From: Rhodococcus sp. B7740
GTDB lineage: Bacteria > Actinomycetota > Actinomycetes > Mycobacteriales > Mycobacteriaceae
NCBI RefSeq assembly: GCF_000954115.1
Contig: NZ_CP010797.1
Span: 3,596,001 to 3,660,000 of the forward strand
Length of the DNA: 64,000 nt
Direction: 5' to 3'
A model generated the notes under the pieces. It saw only the letters and a list, made by a program, of their open reading frames with translations. It did no database searches and had not been told where the DNA came from. Positions 1-7,779 of this stretch are shown piece after piece (position 1 is the stretch's first letter; each line of letters begins with the position of its first letter). The position numbers and the translations under genes are program-made.

Positions 1-2
1 AT

Positions 3-812
3 GTCGACGTGGTGCCCATCCAGGGCGGCACCGACGTCATGGTCGAGATGAACTTCGATCTGCATCGTCCGGGGGGCTTGCTGGACCTGAACCCGATCAC
101 CGAGCTGACCGAGTGGGAGCAGCTTCCCGACGGCACCCTGCGGGTGGGAGCCGGTGTGCCGTACGTACGGATCATCGCCGAGCTGGGAGACAGGCTTCCC
201 GGCATCGCCCAGGCGTCCCGCACGGTCGGCTCGCCGCAGATCCGCAATCGCGGCACCGTCGGCGGCAACCTCGGTGGCGCGTCCCCCGCAGGCGATCTGC
301 ATGCGCCGCTGCTTGCGGCGGGCGCGACCGTCGAGGTCGAATCGGCCGAGCGCGGCGTGCGCATGATTCCCGCGACCGAGTTCTACCTCGGCGTCAAACG
401 TAATTCCTGCCTGCCCGACGAACTCATTCGCGCCTTCCACGTGGCACCGGCAGCAGGGCCGCAGTACTTCTCGAAGATCGGCACCCGCAACGCCATGGTC
501 ATCGCCGTCTGCTCGTTCTCGATCGCACTGTTTCCGCACGAGGGTCGCGTCGGTACCGGTCTCGGCTCCGCTGCGCCGACGCCGCGTCGGGCTTACGATG
601 CCGAGAACTACCTCGCGGCCGAACTCGAGTGGGACGGTGCTCTCGATCCTCGGGTGTCGGAGGAGTTCGGCCGATTGGTCAGTGCGGCAGCAAGTCCCAT
701 CGACGACGTACGTGGCACTGCCGATTACCGCAAGCACGCCCTGTCCGTGATGGCCCGGCGAACACTGGGTTGGGCATGGCGGGACCTCACAGCCGCACGG
801 AAGGTGGCCTGA
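3..812 (+). CDS. xanthine dehydrogenase-type FAD-binding subunit (5' truncated)
   Basis: This is the FAD-carrying medium subunit of a three-subunit molybdenum hydroxylase (CoxM/PucC type), which passes electrons from the FeS subunit to the acceptor. The reading frame is open to the window edge, and the residues V-D-V-V-P-I-Q-G-G-T-D at the edge match the first FAD-binding loop (P-I-x-G-G-T-D). The real start therefore lies upstream and the GTG codons at 9 and 12 are internal. A second FAD motif, GSPQIRNRGTVGGNL, follows at about residues 75-90, and the C-terminal third fits the CO-dehydrogenase flavoprotein C domain. The stop is 3 bp before the 2Fe-2S subunit gene, so the two are co-transcribed. 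The purine context argues for xanthine dehydrogenase rather than CO dehydrogenase. Confidence 0.9.
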   Translation, partial: VDVVPIQGGTDVMVEMNFDLHRPGGLLDLNPITELTEWEQLPDGTLRVGAGVPYVRIIAELGDRLPGIAQASRTVGSPQIRNRGTVGGNLGGASPAGDLHAPLLAAGATVEVESAERGVRMIPATEFYLGVKRNSCLPDELIRAFHVAPAAGPQYFSKIGTRNAMVIAVCSFSIALFPHEGRVGTGLGSAAPTPRRAYDAENYLAAELEWDGALDPRVSEEFGRLVSAAASPIDDVRGTADYRKHALSVMARRTLGWAWRDLTAARKVA

Positions 813-815
813 AAC

Positions 816-1289
816 ATGCGAGTCAATTGCACCATCAACGGTAAAGACATGGAAGCCGACGACGTCTGGGAGGGCGAAAGTCTGCTGTACCTGCTCCGCG
901 AGCGCATGGGACTACCCGGGTCCAAGAACGCGTGCGAACAAGGCGAATGCGGTTCGTGCACCGTCTATCTCGACGGCATTCCGGCCTGCGCCTGCCTGGT
1001 GGCGGCCGGTCAGGTAGAGGGCCGCGAGATCCGTACCGTCGAGGGCCTCGCCGAGGGCGACAAGCTCGACCCGATGCAAGAGGCGTTCGTCGAGTGCGGA
1101 GCCGTTCAGTGCGGATTCTGCACCCCGGGACTGGTGGTCCAGGCGCACGACCTGATCGAGCGCGTTCCCAACCCGTCGGACGTCGAAATTCGCGAATCTC
1201 TCGCTGGAAACCTCTGCCGCTGTACCGGATACGAGAAAATCCTGGATGCAGTTCGGCTCGCTGCTACACGAAAGGCCGAAGCCGAATGA
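816..1289 (+). CDS. xanthine dehydrogenase-type 2Fe-2S subunit
   Basis: Small subunit (157 aa) that carries two [2Fe-2S] clusters and relays electrons from molybdopterin to FAD. Plant-type cluster cysteines are visible at about C40, C45, C48 and C60 (CEQGECGSC). The helical-domain cluster has C99 and C102 (QCGFCTPG) with C134 and C136 (CRCTGYEKI). The length is usual for CoxS/PucE proteins. The ATG at 816 follows the upstream stop by 3 bp, and the stop overlaps the next ATG (ATGA at 1286-1289), so translation is coupled. Confidence 0.95.
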   Translation: MRVNCTINGKDMEADDVWEGESLLYLLRERMGLPGSKNACEQGECGSCTVYLDGIPACACLVAAGQVEGREIRTVEGLAEGDKLDPMQEAFVECGAVQCGFCTPGLVVQAHDLIERVPNPSDVEIRESLAGNLCRCTGYEKILDAVRLAATRKAEAE

Positions 1290-2638
1290 CCACGGTGATC
1301 TCGGATGCGTACATCGCACCCATCGTCGGGGACGAAATCCCCTCCGGATATCTCGTGGTCGAGGGCACCACGATCAGCGCCATCGGCTCGGGCCCCGCAC
1401 CGGTGATCGCCGGGGCCGAGACGATCGACGCGACGGGTTGCCTCGTCACCCCCGGCCTGGTCAACACCCACCACCACCTGTACCAGTGGGCTTCCCAGGG
1501 CCTGGCCAAGGACAACACGCTCTTCGAATGGCTTGTCGCCCTGTACAAGCCGTGGTCGAAGATGGACGCCGAGGTGGTCGGGGGAGCCGCAGCCGCCGGT
1601 CTCGGTTGGCTCGCCAAGTCGGGCTGCACCACCAGCACCGATCACCACTACATCTTCCCCAAGGGCCGAGGCGATCTGTTCGCCGCCGAGATCGATGCCG
1701 CACGACGCATCGGCGTCCGATTCCAGCCGTGCCGCGGCTCGATGGACCGAGGCGTGTCCGACGGCGGGTTGCCGCCGGACGAGGTGGTCGAATCGCTCGA
1801 CGACATCCTCACCGCGACGGCCGAGGCCATCGACACCTACCACGACGCGTCCTTCGGTTCGATGCTCCGCATCGCGGTCGCACCGTGCTCGCCGTTCTCC
1901 ATCAGCAAAGAATTGCTCGTGGAGTCCGCGGGGCTTGCCCGCGCCAAAGGTGTTCGCCTGCATACGCATCTGGCCGAGACCCTCGACGAGGAAGAGCACT
2001 GCCTCGCTCAGATGAACTGCACCCCGGTCGAGTACATGGAGCAGGTCGGCTGGCTGGGTGACGACGTGTGGTTCGCCCACGCGGTACACCTGCACGATTC
2101 CGATATCGCGAAGATGGCGGCCACCGGCACCGGTACCGCCCACTGCCCGAGTTCCAATGCACGGCTGGGCGCAGGTATCGCCCGAATCTCCGATCTGCTC
2201 GCGGCCTGCGCACCCGTCGGCCTCGGAGTCGACGGTTCGGCCTCGGCCGAAATGGTGCCGCTGGCCGGCGAAGTGCGACAGGCGATGTACATGCAACGAG
2301 CCAAGTACGGACCGACCGCACTGACGGCGCGTCAGGCACTCGAGATCGGAACACTGGGCGGAGCAACGGTACTGGGACGGCAGAGCGAGATCGGTTCGCT
2401 CGAGGTCGGCAAGCTGGCCGACATCGCGATCTGGCGCACGGACGGCTTCTACTCGGCCGTGGACGACCCCGTCGTTGCGTTCGCGTACGGGCAGACACCA
2501 CCGCTCGCGCGGTTGATGGTGGGCGGTCGAACGATCGTCGAGAACGACGTGTTGACCAGCGCACCGCAGGACGAAATAGGCCGCGCCGGAGCCGATGCGC
2601 ACCGTCGCCTGATGAAACTCGCGGAGGACGTGCTGTGA
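1286..2638 (+). CDS. 8-oxoguanine/guanine deaminase-type amidohydrolase
   Basis: Amidohydrolase-superfamily TIM-barrel protein of 450 aa. The AtzB/TrzN-like group to which it belongs includes 8-oxoguanine deaminase, which converts 8-oxoguanine directly to urate. Metal ligands appear as THHHL (H62/H64), HTHLAET, HAVHLHDSDI and the catalytic Asp in GLGVDGSAS. The ATG at 1286 overlaps the preceding stop by 4 bp, and the TGA overlaps the GTG of the Mo subunit, so the gene is embedded inside the xanthine dehydrogenase operon. The product (urate or xanthine) would feed uricase or the dehydrogenase. Guanine or another aminopurine/pyrimidine could equally be the substrate; sequence alone does not decide. 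Confidence 0.85.
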   Translation: MTTVISDAYIAPIVGDEIPSGYLVVEGTTISAIGSGPAPVIAGAETIDATGCLVTPGLVNTHHHLYQWASQGLAKDNTLFEWLVALYKPWSKMDAEVVGGAAAAGLGWLAKSGCTTSTDHHYIFPKGRGDLFAAEIDAARRIGVRFQPCRGSMDRGVSDGGLPPDEVVESLDDILTATAEAIDTYHDASFGSMLRIAVAPCSPFSISKELLVESAGLARAKGVRLHTHLAETLDEEEHCLAQMNCTPVEYMEQVGWLGDDVWFAHAVHLHDSDIAKMAATGTGTAHCPSSNARLGAGIARISDLLAACAPVGLGVDGSASAEMVPLAGEVRQAMYMQRAKYGPTALTARQALEIGTLGGATVLGRQSEIGSLEVGKLADIAIWRTDGFYSAVDDPVVAFAYGQTPPLARLMVGGRTIVENDVLTSAPQDEIGRAGADAHRRLMKLAEDVL

Positions 2639-4959
2639 GCGCCCCGACCACCACACCCCGTCAAGCTCCCGCCGACATCCCCGCACCGGGACGCGGTCGC
2701 GTCGGAGACAGCCCACTGCGACCCGACGGCACCCTGAAGGTCAAGGGCGAGTTCGCATATTCGTCGGACCTGTTCATCGACGGCATGCTCTGGGGCGCAA
2801 CGCTTCGCAGCCCTCATCCCCGGGCGAAGATCGTCTCGGTCGACATCTCCCAGGCTCTGGCGACTCCCGGCGTCGAGGCCGTGCTCACCCACGACGACGT
2901 GCCGGGACGCAAATGCTTCGGACTCGACCACACGTGGGACCAGCCGGTGCTGGCCTTCGACGAGGTGCGGCACGAAGGCGAACCGATCGCACTCATCGCC
3001 GCCGATCATCCCGAAACTGCCAGGCGTGCAATGGAAAAGATCGTCGTGGTCTACGACGTGCTCGAACCCCTGACCGATGCCCGACGCGCAGCCCTCGACC
3101 CGGACTACCCGAAGGTGCAGGAACGCGGCGGAGTGGCCCGCCATCAGCCGGTTCGCGTCGGCAACGTCGCAGCCGCGCGGGCGACCGCGGACGTGATCGT
3201 CAGCAGCGACTTCGCCGTCGGCATTCAAGATCAGGCGTTCCTGGGACCCGAATCGGGACTGGCTGTTCCGGCCGAGGACGGCGGCGTCGACCTGTACGTG
3301 GCGACCCAGTGGATGCACAACGACCTCGCGCAGATCGGGCCCTGCCTCGGACTGCCCGAGGAGAAGATCCGGATGACGCTCGCCGGCGTCGGTGGGGCAT
3401 TCGGTGGTCGCGAGGACCTGTCGATGCAGATCCACGCGGCGATGCTCGCCATGCACACCGGCAAGCCCGTCAAGATCGTCTACAACCGCTACGAATCGTT
3501 CTTCGGACACGTGCACCGCCACCCCGCGCAGATGCACTACGAGTACGGTGCGACTCGCGACGGCAAGCTCGTGTTCGCCGATGTCGAGATCATCCTCGAC
3601 GGCGGCGCGTACACCTCCGCCACCCTCAATGTGGTCGGCAACGCTGCCTCTCTGGGCGTGGGACCGTACGTCATCCCCAACATCGAGATCGATGCGTACG
3701 GGGTGTACACCAACAACCCGCCGTGCGGCGCTATGCGTGGATTCGGCGCAGTACAAGCATGTTTCGCGTACGAGTCGATGATGGACAAGCTCGGCGAGGC
3801 CTGCGGCATCGGTCCGGTGGCGATCCGGCAGATCAACGCCGTCAGCCAGGGATCGATCCTGGCGACCGGCCAGGTCATCGAAGCGCCCGCGCCGCTCGCC
3901 GAGATGCTCGCCCGAGCCGAGGCGATGGAACTGCCTGCTCCCGTGGACGCGTCGGACATCCGTAATCTGCCGGGTGGGGCATCGCAGACCACCCACGGCG
4001 AAGGCGTCGTACGCGGGATCGGTTACGGCGTCGGCATCAAGAACATCTGCTTCTCCGAGAACTACGACGACTACTCCACCGCGCGCGTTCGACTGGAGGT
4101 GATCGGTGGCGAGGCAACAGCATTGGTGCACACCGCTGCCGCCGAGGTCGGGCAGGGACTGGTGACGTTGGAGGCCCAAATCGCACGCACCGAGCTCGGT
4201 GTCACCAAGGTCGTCATTCATCCCGCCGACACCAAGGTCGGCAATGCCGGATCTTCCTCGGCGTCACGGCAGTCGTACATGACCGGCGGGGCGGTCAAGA
4301 CCGCCTGCGAGGCCGTGCGCGAGGCGGTATTCGTCCTGGCCGGCCTGTACCTGGGTCGCGCGGTGGCAGACCTGAGCCTCGACGGCGGCAAGATCGTCTC
4401 GGCCACCGACGGTGTGCTGGCGACGATCGAGGATGTGCTCGGCGACCGAGTCATCGAGCAGACCCGCGAATTCCACCATCGCCCCACCAGCGGAATGGAT
4501 CCGGTTACCGGACAGGGCGCGAGCCACACCCAGCTCGCACTGTGTGTCCATCGCGCCGTGGTGGACGTCGACGTCGAACTCGGCCTGGTCAAGGTCGTCG
4601 AGATGGCGGCCGTGCAGGACGTCGGCAAGATACTCAACCGGCTCTCGCTCGAGGGCCAGATCCACGGCGGCACAGCGCAGGGCCTCGGTCTGGCGGTGAT
4701 GGAGGAAATAGTCGTCGTGGACGGTCTGGTGAAGAACCCGTCGTTCACCGACTACCTGATTCCGACCATTCTGGACATGCCGCCCATGAAGCTGGACATC
4801 CTCGAGAACCCGGATCCCCTGGCACCGTACGGTCTTCGCGGTGCGGGTGAGCCACCCACCCTCTCGTCGACGCCCGCAGTGGTCGCAGCCATCCGCAATG
4901 CCACCGGGCTCGCGTTGACCCGCGTGCCCGTTCGACCCGAACACATCATCAACAGCTGA
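2635..4959 (+). CDS. xanthine dehydrogenase-type molybdopterin-binding subunit
   Basis: Large catalytic subunit (774 aa) binding molybdenum cofactor and hydroxylating the purine, probably hypoxanthine/xanthine to urate. The GTG at 2635 shares bases with the upstream stop (GTGA). The open frame extends further upstream, but that part is the antisense-free shadow of the deaminase gene. An N-terminal a/b-hammerhead domain is followed by VGGAFGGRED (about residue 257), AMRGFGAVQA, EVGQGL and a C-terminal GAGEPP whose Glu corresponds to the active-site base. Together with the FAD and FeS genes it forms a complete three-subunit enzyme, and the XdhC-type maturation gene lies two genes downstream. 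Confidence 0.93.
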   Translation: MSAPTTTPRQAPADIPAPGRGRVGDSPLRPDGTLKVKGEFAYSSDLFIDGMLWGATLRSPHPRAKIVSVDISQALATPGVEAVLTHDDVPGRKCFGLDHTWDQPVLAFDEVRHEGEPIALIAADHPETARRAMEKIVVVYDVLEPLTDARRAALDPDYPKVQERGGVARHQPVRVGNVAAARATADVIVSSDFAVGIQDQAFLGPESGLAVPAEDGGVDLYVATQWMHNDLAQIGPCLGLPEEKIRMTLAGVGGAFGGREDLSMQIHAAMLAMHTGKPVKIVYNRYESFFGHVHRHPAQMHYEYGATRDGKLVFADVEIILDGGAYTSATLNVVGNAASLGVGPYVIPNIEIDAYGVYTNNPPCGAMRGFGAVQACFAYESMMDKLGEACGIGPVAIRQINAVSQGSILATGQVIEAPAPLAEMLARAEAMELPAPVDASDIRNLPGGASQTTHGEGVVRGIGYGVGIKNICFSENYDDYSTARVRLEVIGGEATALVHTAAAEVGQGLVTLEAQIARTELGVTKVVIHPADTKVGNAGSSSASRQSYMTGGAVKTACEAVREAVFVLAGLYLGRAVADLSLDGGKIVSATDGVLATIEDVLGDRVIEQTREFHHRPTSGMDPVTGQGASHTQLALCVHRAVVDVDVELGLVKVVEMAAVQDVGKILNRLSLEGQIHGGTAQGLGLAVMEEIVVVDGLVKNPSFTDYLIPTILDMPPMKLDILENPDPLAPYGLRGAGEPPTLSSTPAVVAAIRNATGLALTRVPVRPEHIINS

Positions 4960-5081
4960 TCCGAGTTCCATCACCATTCGACGAAACCTTATCCGGCACA
5001 ACCGCACCGACGCCAACTCCCCCGGCTCGTCGGCCCGGCCCCACGCTCGACGAGGTTGATCACGCCCTGGGAGGGCCGATC

Positions 5082-6524
5082 ATGACCGACGTACGCACAT
5101 CCAGCACTCGCCAGAGTGGACGAGGTCGATCCCAGATCGACAAGTTCTTCGACATCACCGGCCGCGGTTCGACGCTCTCACGCGAAGTTCGCGGTGGCGT
5201 CACCACATTCGTGGCCATGGCCTACCTGATCGTCCTCATTCCGCTGATCATCGGTGATGCCCGCGATGTCACCGGTGCCACGCTCGATCCGGCTCAACTG
5301 TCGACCATGGTGGCATTGTCGGCCGGTCTGACGACCATCCTGATGGGGGTCGTCGGAAACGCGCCCCTCGCCATGGCGGCCGGCCTCGGGGTGACGCCCA
5401 TCGTGGTGTTCCAGGCAGCCCCGTACATGACCTGGCCGCAGGCGATGGGACTGGTGGTTCTCGAGGGCGTCGTCATCGTGGTCTTCGCTCTCACCGGCGT
5501 GCGGCAACTCATCATGGATGCCATACCTCTGGTCCTCAAACAGGCGATCGGTGTCGGAATCGGCGCGTTCATCGCGCTCATCGGACTGGTCGACGCCGGG
5601 TTCGTCGGGCACCACGAGTCAGCAGCCACCGCGGTCACCCTCGGCACGTTCGGCAAGCTCGCCGGCTGGCCCGTGTTCGTCTTCTGTGTCGGCCTGATCC
5701 TGATGATCATGCTGTTCGTGCGGAAGGTGCCGGGTGCGATGCTCATCGGAATCTTCGTGGCCACCAATCTGGCGATCGTCTTGAACTCGGTGTTCGACAT
5801 CGCACCGGAGGCCTGGGGACCGGTTGTTCCGAAGGTGCCCGATTCCATCGTCGCCACACCACAATTCGACCTGATGTTCAACGTCGACCTGTTCGGCGGG
5901 TTCGCTCGGGCCGGAATCGTCACCGCGTCGGTCGTTCTGTTCACTCTCGTTCTCTCGGGCTTCTTCGACGCGATGGGTACCATCCTCGGAGTCGGTGAAG
6001 AGGCCGGACTGGTCGACAAGCAGGGCAGGATGCCCGGCCTGAGCCGCATCCTCACCGTCGACGGCATCGGTGCCATCGTCGGTGGTGCGATCAACGGATC
6101 TGCGAACACGGCCGTCGTGGAGTCCGCGGCGGGGGTCACCGAGGGTGCGCGAACGGGTCTCGCCAGCGTCGTCACCGGCGGATTGTTGACGAGCCTGATC
6201 TTCTTCACTCCGCTGGCCGGCGTGGTTCCGGTCGGTGCCGCGGCCCCGGCCCTGGTTCTGGTCGGTGCACTGATGATGACGCACGTACGCAAGATCGATT
6301 GGGAGAACACCGAAATCGCGATCCCGGCCTTCCTGACCATCGTGCTGATGCCCTTCACGTACTCGATCACCGTCGGAGTCGCGGCGGGTGTCATCGCGTA
6401 CACCCTCGTCCGCCTCGCCAAAGGTAAAGCGCGTCAGACGCATTGGCTGCTGTACCTGATGTCGGGCATCTTCCTGATCTACTTCGCCCTGCACCCGATC
6501 GAAGAAGCGTTGGGAATCTCGTAA
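5082..6524 (+). CDS. NCS2-family purine permease (AzgA-like)
   Basis: Integral membrane protein of 480 aa with about 12 to 14 predicted segments, probably a proton symporter for hypoxanthine, guanine or adenine. The N-terminal VRGGVTTFVAMAYLIVL segment and the loop with GAINGSANTAVVESAAGV are typical of the AzgA/GhxP/PbuG branch rather than of the urate branch. A good ribosome site (GGAGGG) precedes the ATG. A 122-bp gap separates it from the Mo subunit and contains no convincing hairpin. The stop is one base before the XdhC start. It would supply substrate for the dehydrogenase and deaminase upstream. Confidence 0.9.
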   Translation: MTDVRTSSTRQSGRGRSQIDKFFDITGRGSTLSREVRGGVTTFVAMAYLIVLIPLIIGDARDVTGATLDPAQLSTMVALSAGLTTILMGVVGNAPLAMAAGLGVTPIVVFQAAPYMTWPQAMGLVVLEGVVIVVFALTGVRQLIMDAIPLVLKQAIGVGIGAFIALIGLVDAGFVGHHESAATAVTLGTFGKLAGWPVFVFCVGLILMIMLFVRKVPGAMLIGIFVATNLAIVLNSVFDIAPEAWGPVVPKVPDSIVATPQFDLMFNVDLFGGFARAGIVTASVVLFTLVLSGFFDAMGTILGVGEEAGLVDKQGRMPGLSRILTVDGIGAIVGGAINGSANTAVVESAAGVTEGARTGLASVVTGGLLTSLIFFTPLAGVVPVGAAAPALVLVGALMMTHVRKIDWENTEIAIPAFLTIVLMPFTYSITVGVAAGVIAYTLVRLAKGKARQTHWLLYLMSGIFLIYFALHPIEEALGIS

Positions 6525-6525
6525 C

Positions 6526-7602
6526 GTGAAAGAGATCGTCGATCGTCTGACCGCCTGGGACCACGCGGGTGTTCCCTACGCGGTGGCGACAGTCATCGCG
6601 GTGTCCGGAAGTGCTCCACGACTTCCGGGTGCCGCGATGGCGGTCTGCGCCGACGGTGAGGCCGTCGGCAGCGTCTCCGGCGGCTGCGTCGAAGGAGCCG
6701 TGTACGAATTGTGCCAGCAGGTTCTCGAGACCGGCGAGTCCAAGCGAGAGTCGTTCGGCTACAGCGGTATCGACGCCTTTGTGGTCGGCCTGACATGCGG
6801 GGGTGTGATCGAGGTCTTCGTCCGCCTCGGGCCGCCGCGGTCCGTACTCGCGGCCATCGCATCGGATACTGCGGTCGCCACGGTGACGATGCTCGACGGC
6901 TCCGGACAGTCACTTGCGGTCTCGTCTTCGGCAACAATGGGCACGACCGGTTTCGCCGACGTCGACGCGGTGGTCGTCGGTGAGGCGCTGGCGATGTTGG
7001 ACTCCGGCGGTACCGGCATTCGGTCGGTGCGGTGTCGGCCGGATCTCGACGTGTTCGTGCAGTCCTACGCAACCGCCCCGCGGCTACTGATCTTCGGAGC
7101 CATCGACTACGCCGGAGCACTCGCTCGGGTGGGCAAGTTTCTCGGCTACCACGTCACGGTGTGCGATGCCCGGCCCGTATTTGCCACTGCTGCACGGTTT
7201 CCCGATGCCGACGAGGTGGTGACCGAATGGCCGCACAGCTATCTGGCGCGGACGGCAGTCGATGCCCGGACAGTGATCTGCGTGCTCACCCACGACGCCA
7301 AGTTCGATGTGCCGCTGCTCGAAGTAGCGTTGCGACTGCCCGTCGCATTCGTGGGGGCTATGGGATCGCGCCGGACTCACGACGATCGCGCGGCCCGGTT
7401 GCGTGACGTCGGATTGACCGAGCAGGAGCTCGCACGCTTGAAGTCGCCGATCGGCTTGGACCTGGGTGCGAGAACTCCGGAGGAAACTGCGCTGGCTATC
7501 GCGGCGGAATTCGTGGCCGTGCGACGCGGGGGTAGTGCGCTGCCACTGACACGTACGGCCGGTCCGATTCACCACGACGGGGCGAATGCGAAATACGCTT
7601 GA
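6526..7602 (+). CDS. XdhC-family molybdenum cofactor maturation factor
   Basis: This 358-aa protein has the two-domain layout of XdhC, which binds sulfurated molybdenum cofactor and inserts it into xanthine dehydrogenase. The N-terminal XdhC/CoxI domain shows SGSAPRLPGAAM and SVSGGCVEGAVYE. The C-terminal Rossmann domain shows LLIFGAIDYAGAL, VGAMGSRRTHDDR and SPIGLDLGARTPEE. The GTG start lies one base after the permease stop, so it closes the operon. The usual glycine-rich G-x-G of the Rossmann fold appears here as FGAID, a mild deviation. Confidence 0.9.
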   Translation: MKEIVDRLTAWDHAGVPYAVATVIAVSGSAPRLPGAAMAVCADGEAVGSVSGGCVEGAVYELCQQVLETGESKRESFGYSGIDAFVVGLTCGGVIEVFVRLGPPRSVLAAIASDTAVATVTMLDGSGQSLAVSSSATMGTTGFADVDAVVVGEALAMLDSGGTGIRSVRCRPDLDVFVQSYATAPRLLIFGAIDYAGALARVGKFLGYHVTVCDARPVFATAARFPDADEVVTEWPHSYLARTAVDARTVICVLTHDAKFDVPLLEVALRLPVAFVGAMGSRRTHDDRAARLRDVGLTEQELARLKSPIGLDLGARTPEETALAIAAEFVAVRRGGSALPLTRTAGPIHHDGANAKYA

Positions 7603-7736
7603 ACCTTGGTTGTGCTGTTTCGTCGTCGCCCTCCTGCCTATGAAAGACCCACTCCGGAACGGATAGTCTCTGCGCGGGGGGCCCGAATCGAGTGTTTTCA
7701 TTTCTTGTCGGTGGCACGGGTTAGTCTTCTTTCAGT

Positions 7737-7752
7737 TCGAACGCACGTTCTG
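7737..7752. promoter_or_regulatory. putative LexA/SOS box upstream of DUF222-HNH gene
   Basis: TCGAAC-GCAC-GTTCTG matches the mycobacterial/rhodococcal LexA consensus TCGAAC-N4-GTTCGA except in the last two bases. It lies 28 bp upstream of the ATG at 7780. A second HNH gene of the same family at 54807 also has such a box, which strengthens the call. No binding data are available here. Confidence 0.6.
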
Positions 7753-7779
7753 AAATGTTGCTCACCGGGGGGTGAAAAG

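Noticed and set aside
2449..4221. 590-codon open frame on the minus strand opposite the Mo subunit
   Set aside because: It is a high-GC antisense shadow with His/Arg/Asp-rich composition and no motif; the sense strand has full catalytic motifs.
4960..5081. Terminator or regulatory site between Mo subunit and permease
   Set aside because: The 122-bp gap has only short GC-rich complementarities and no clear stem or repeat.
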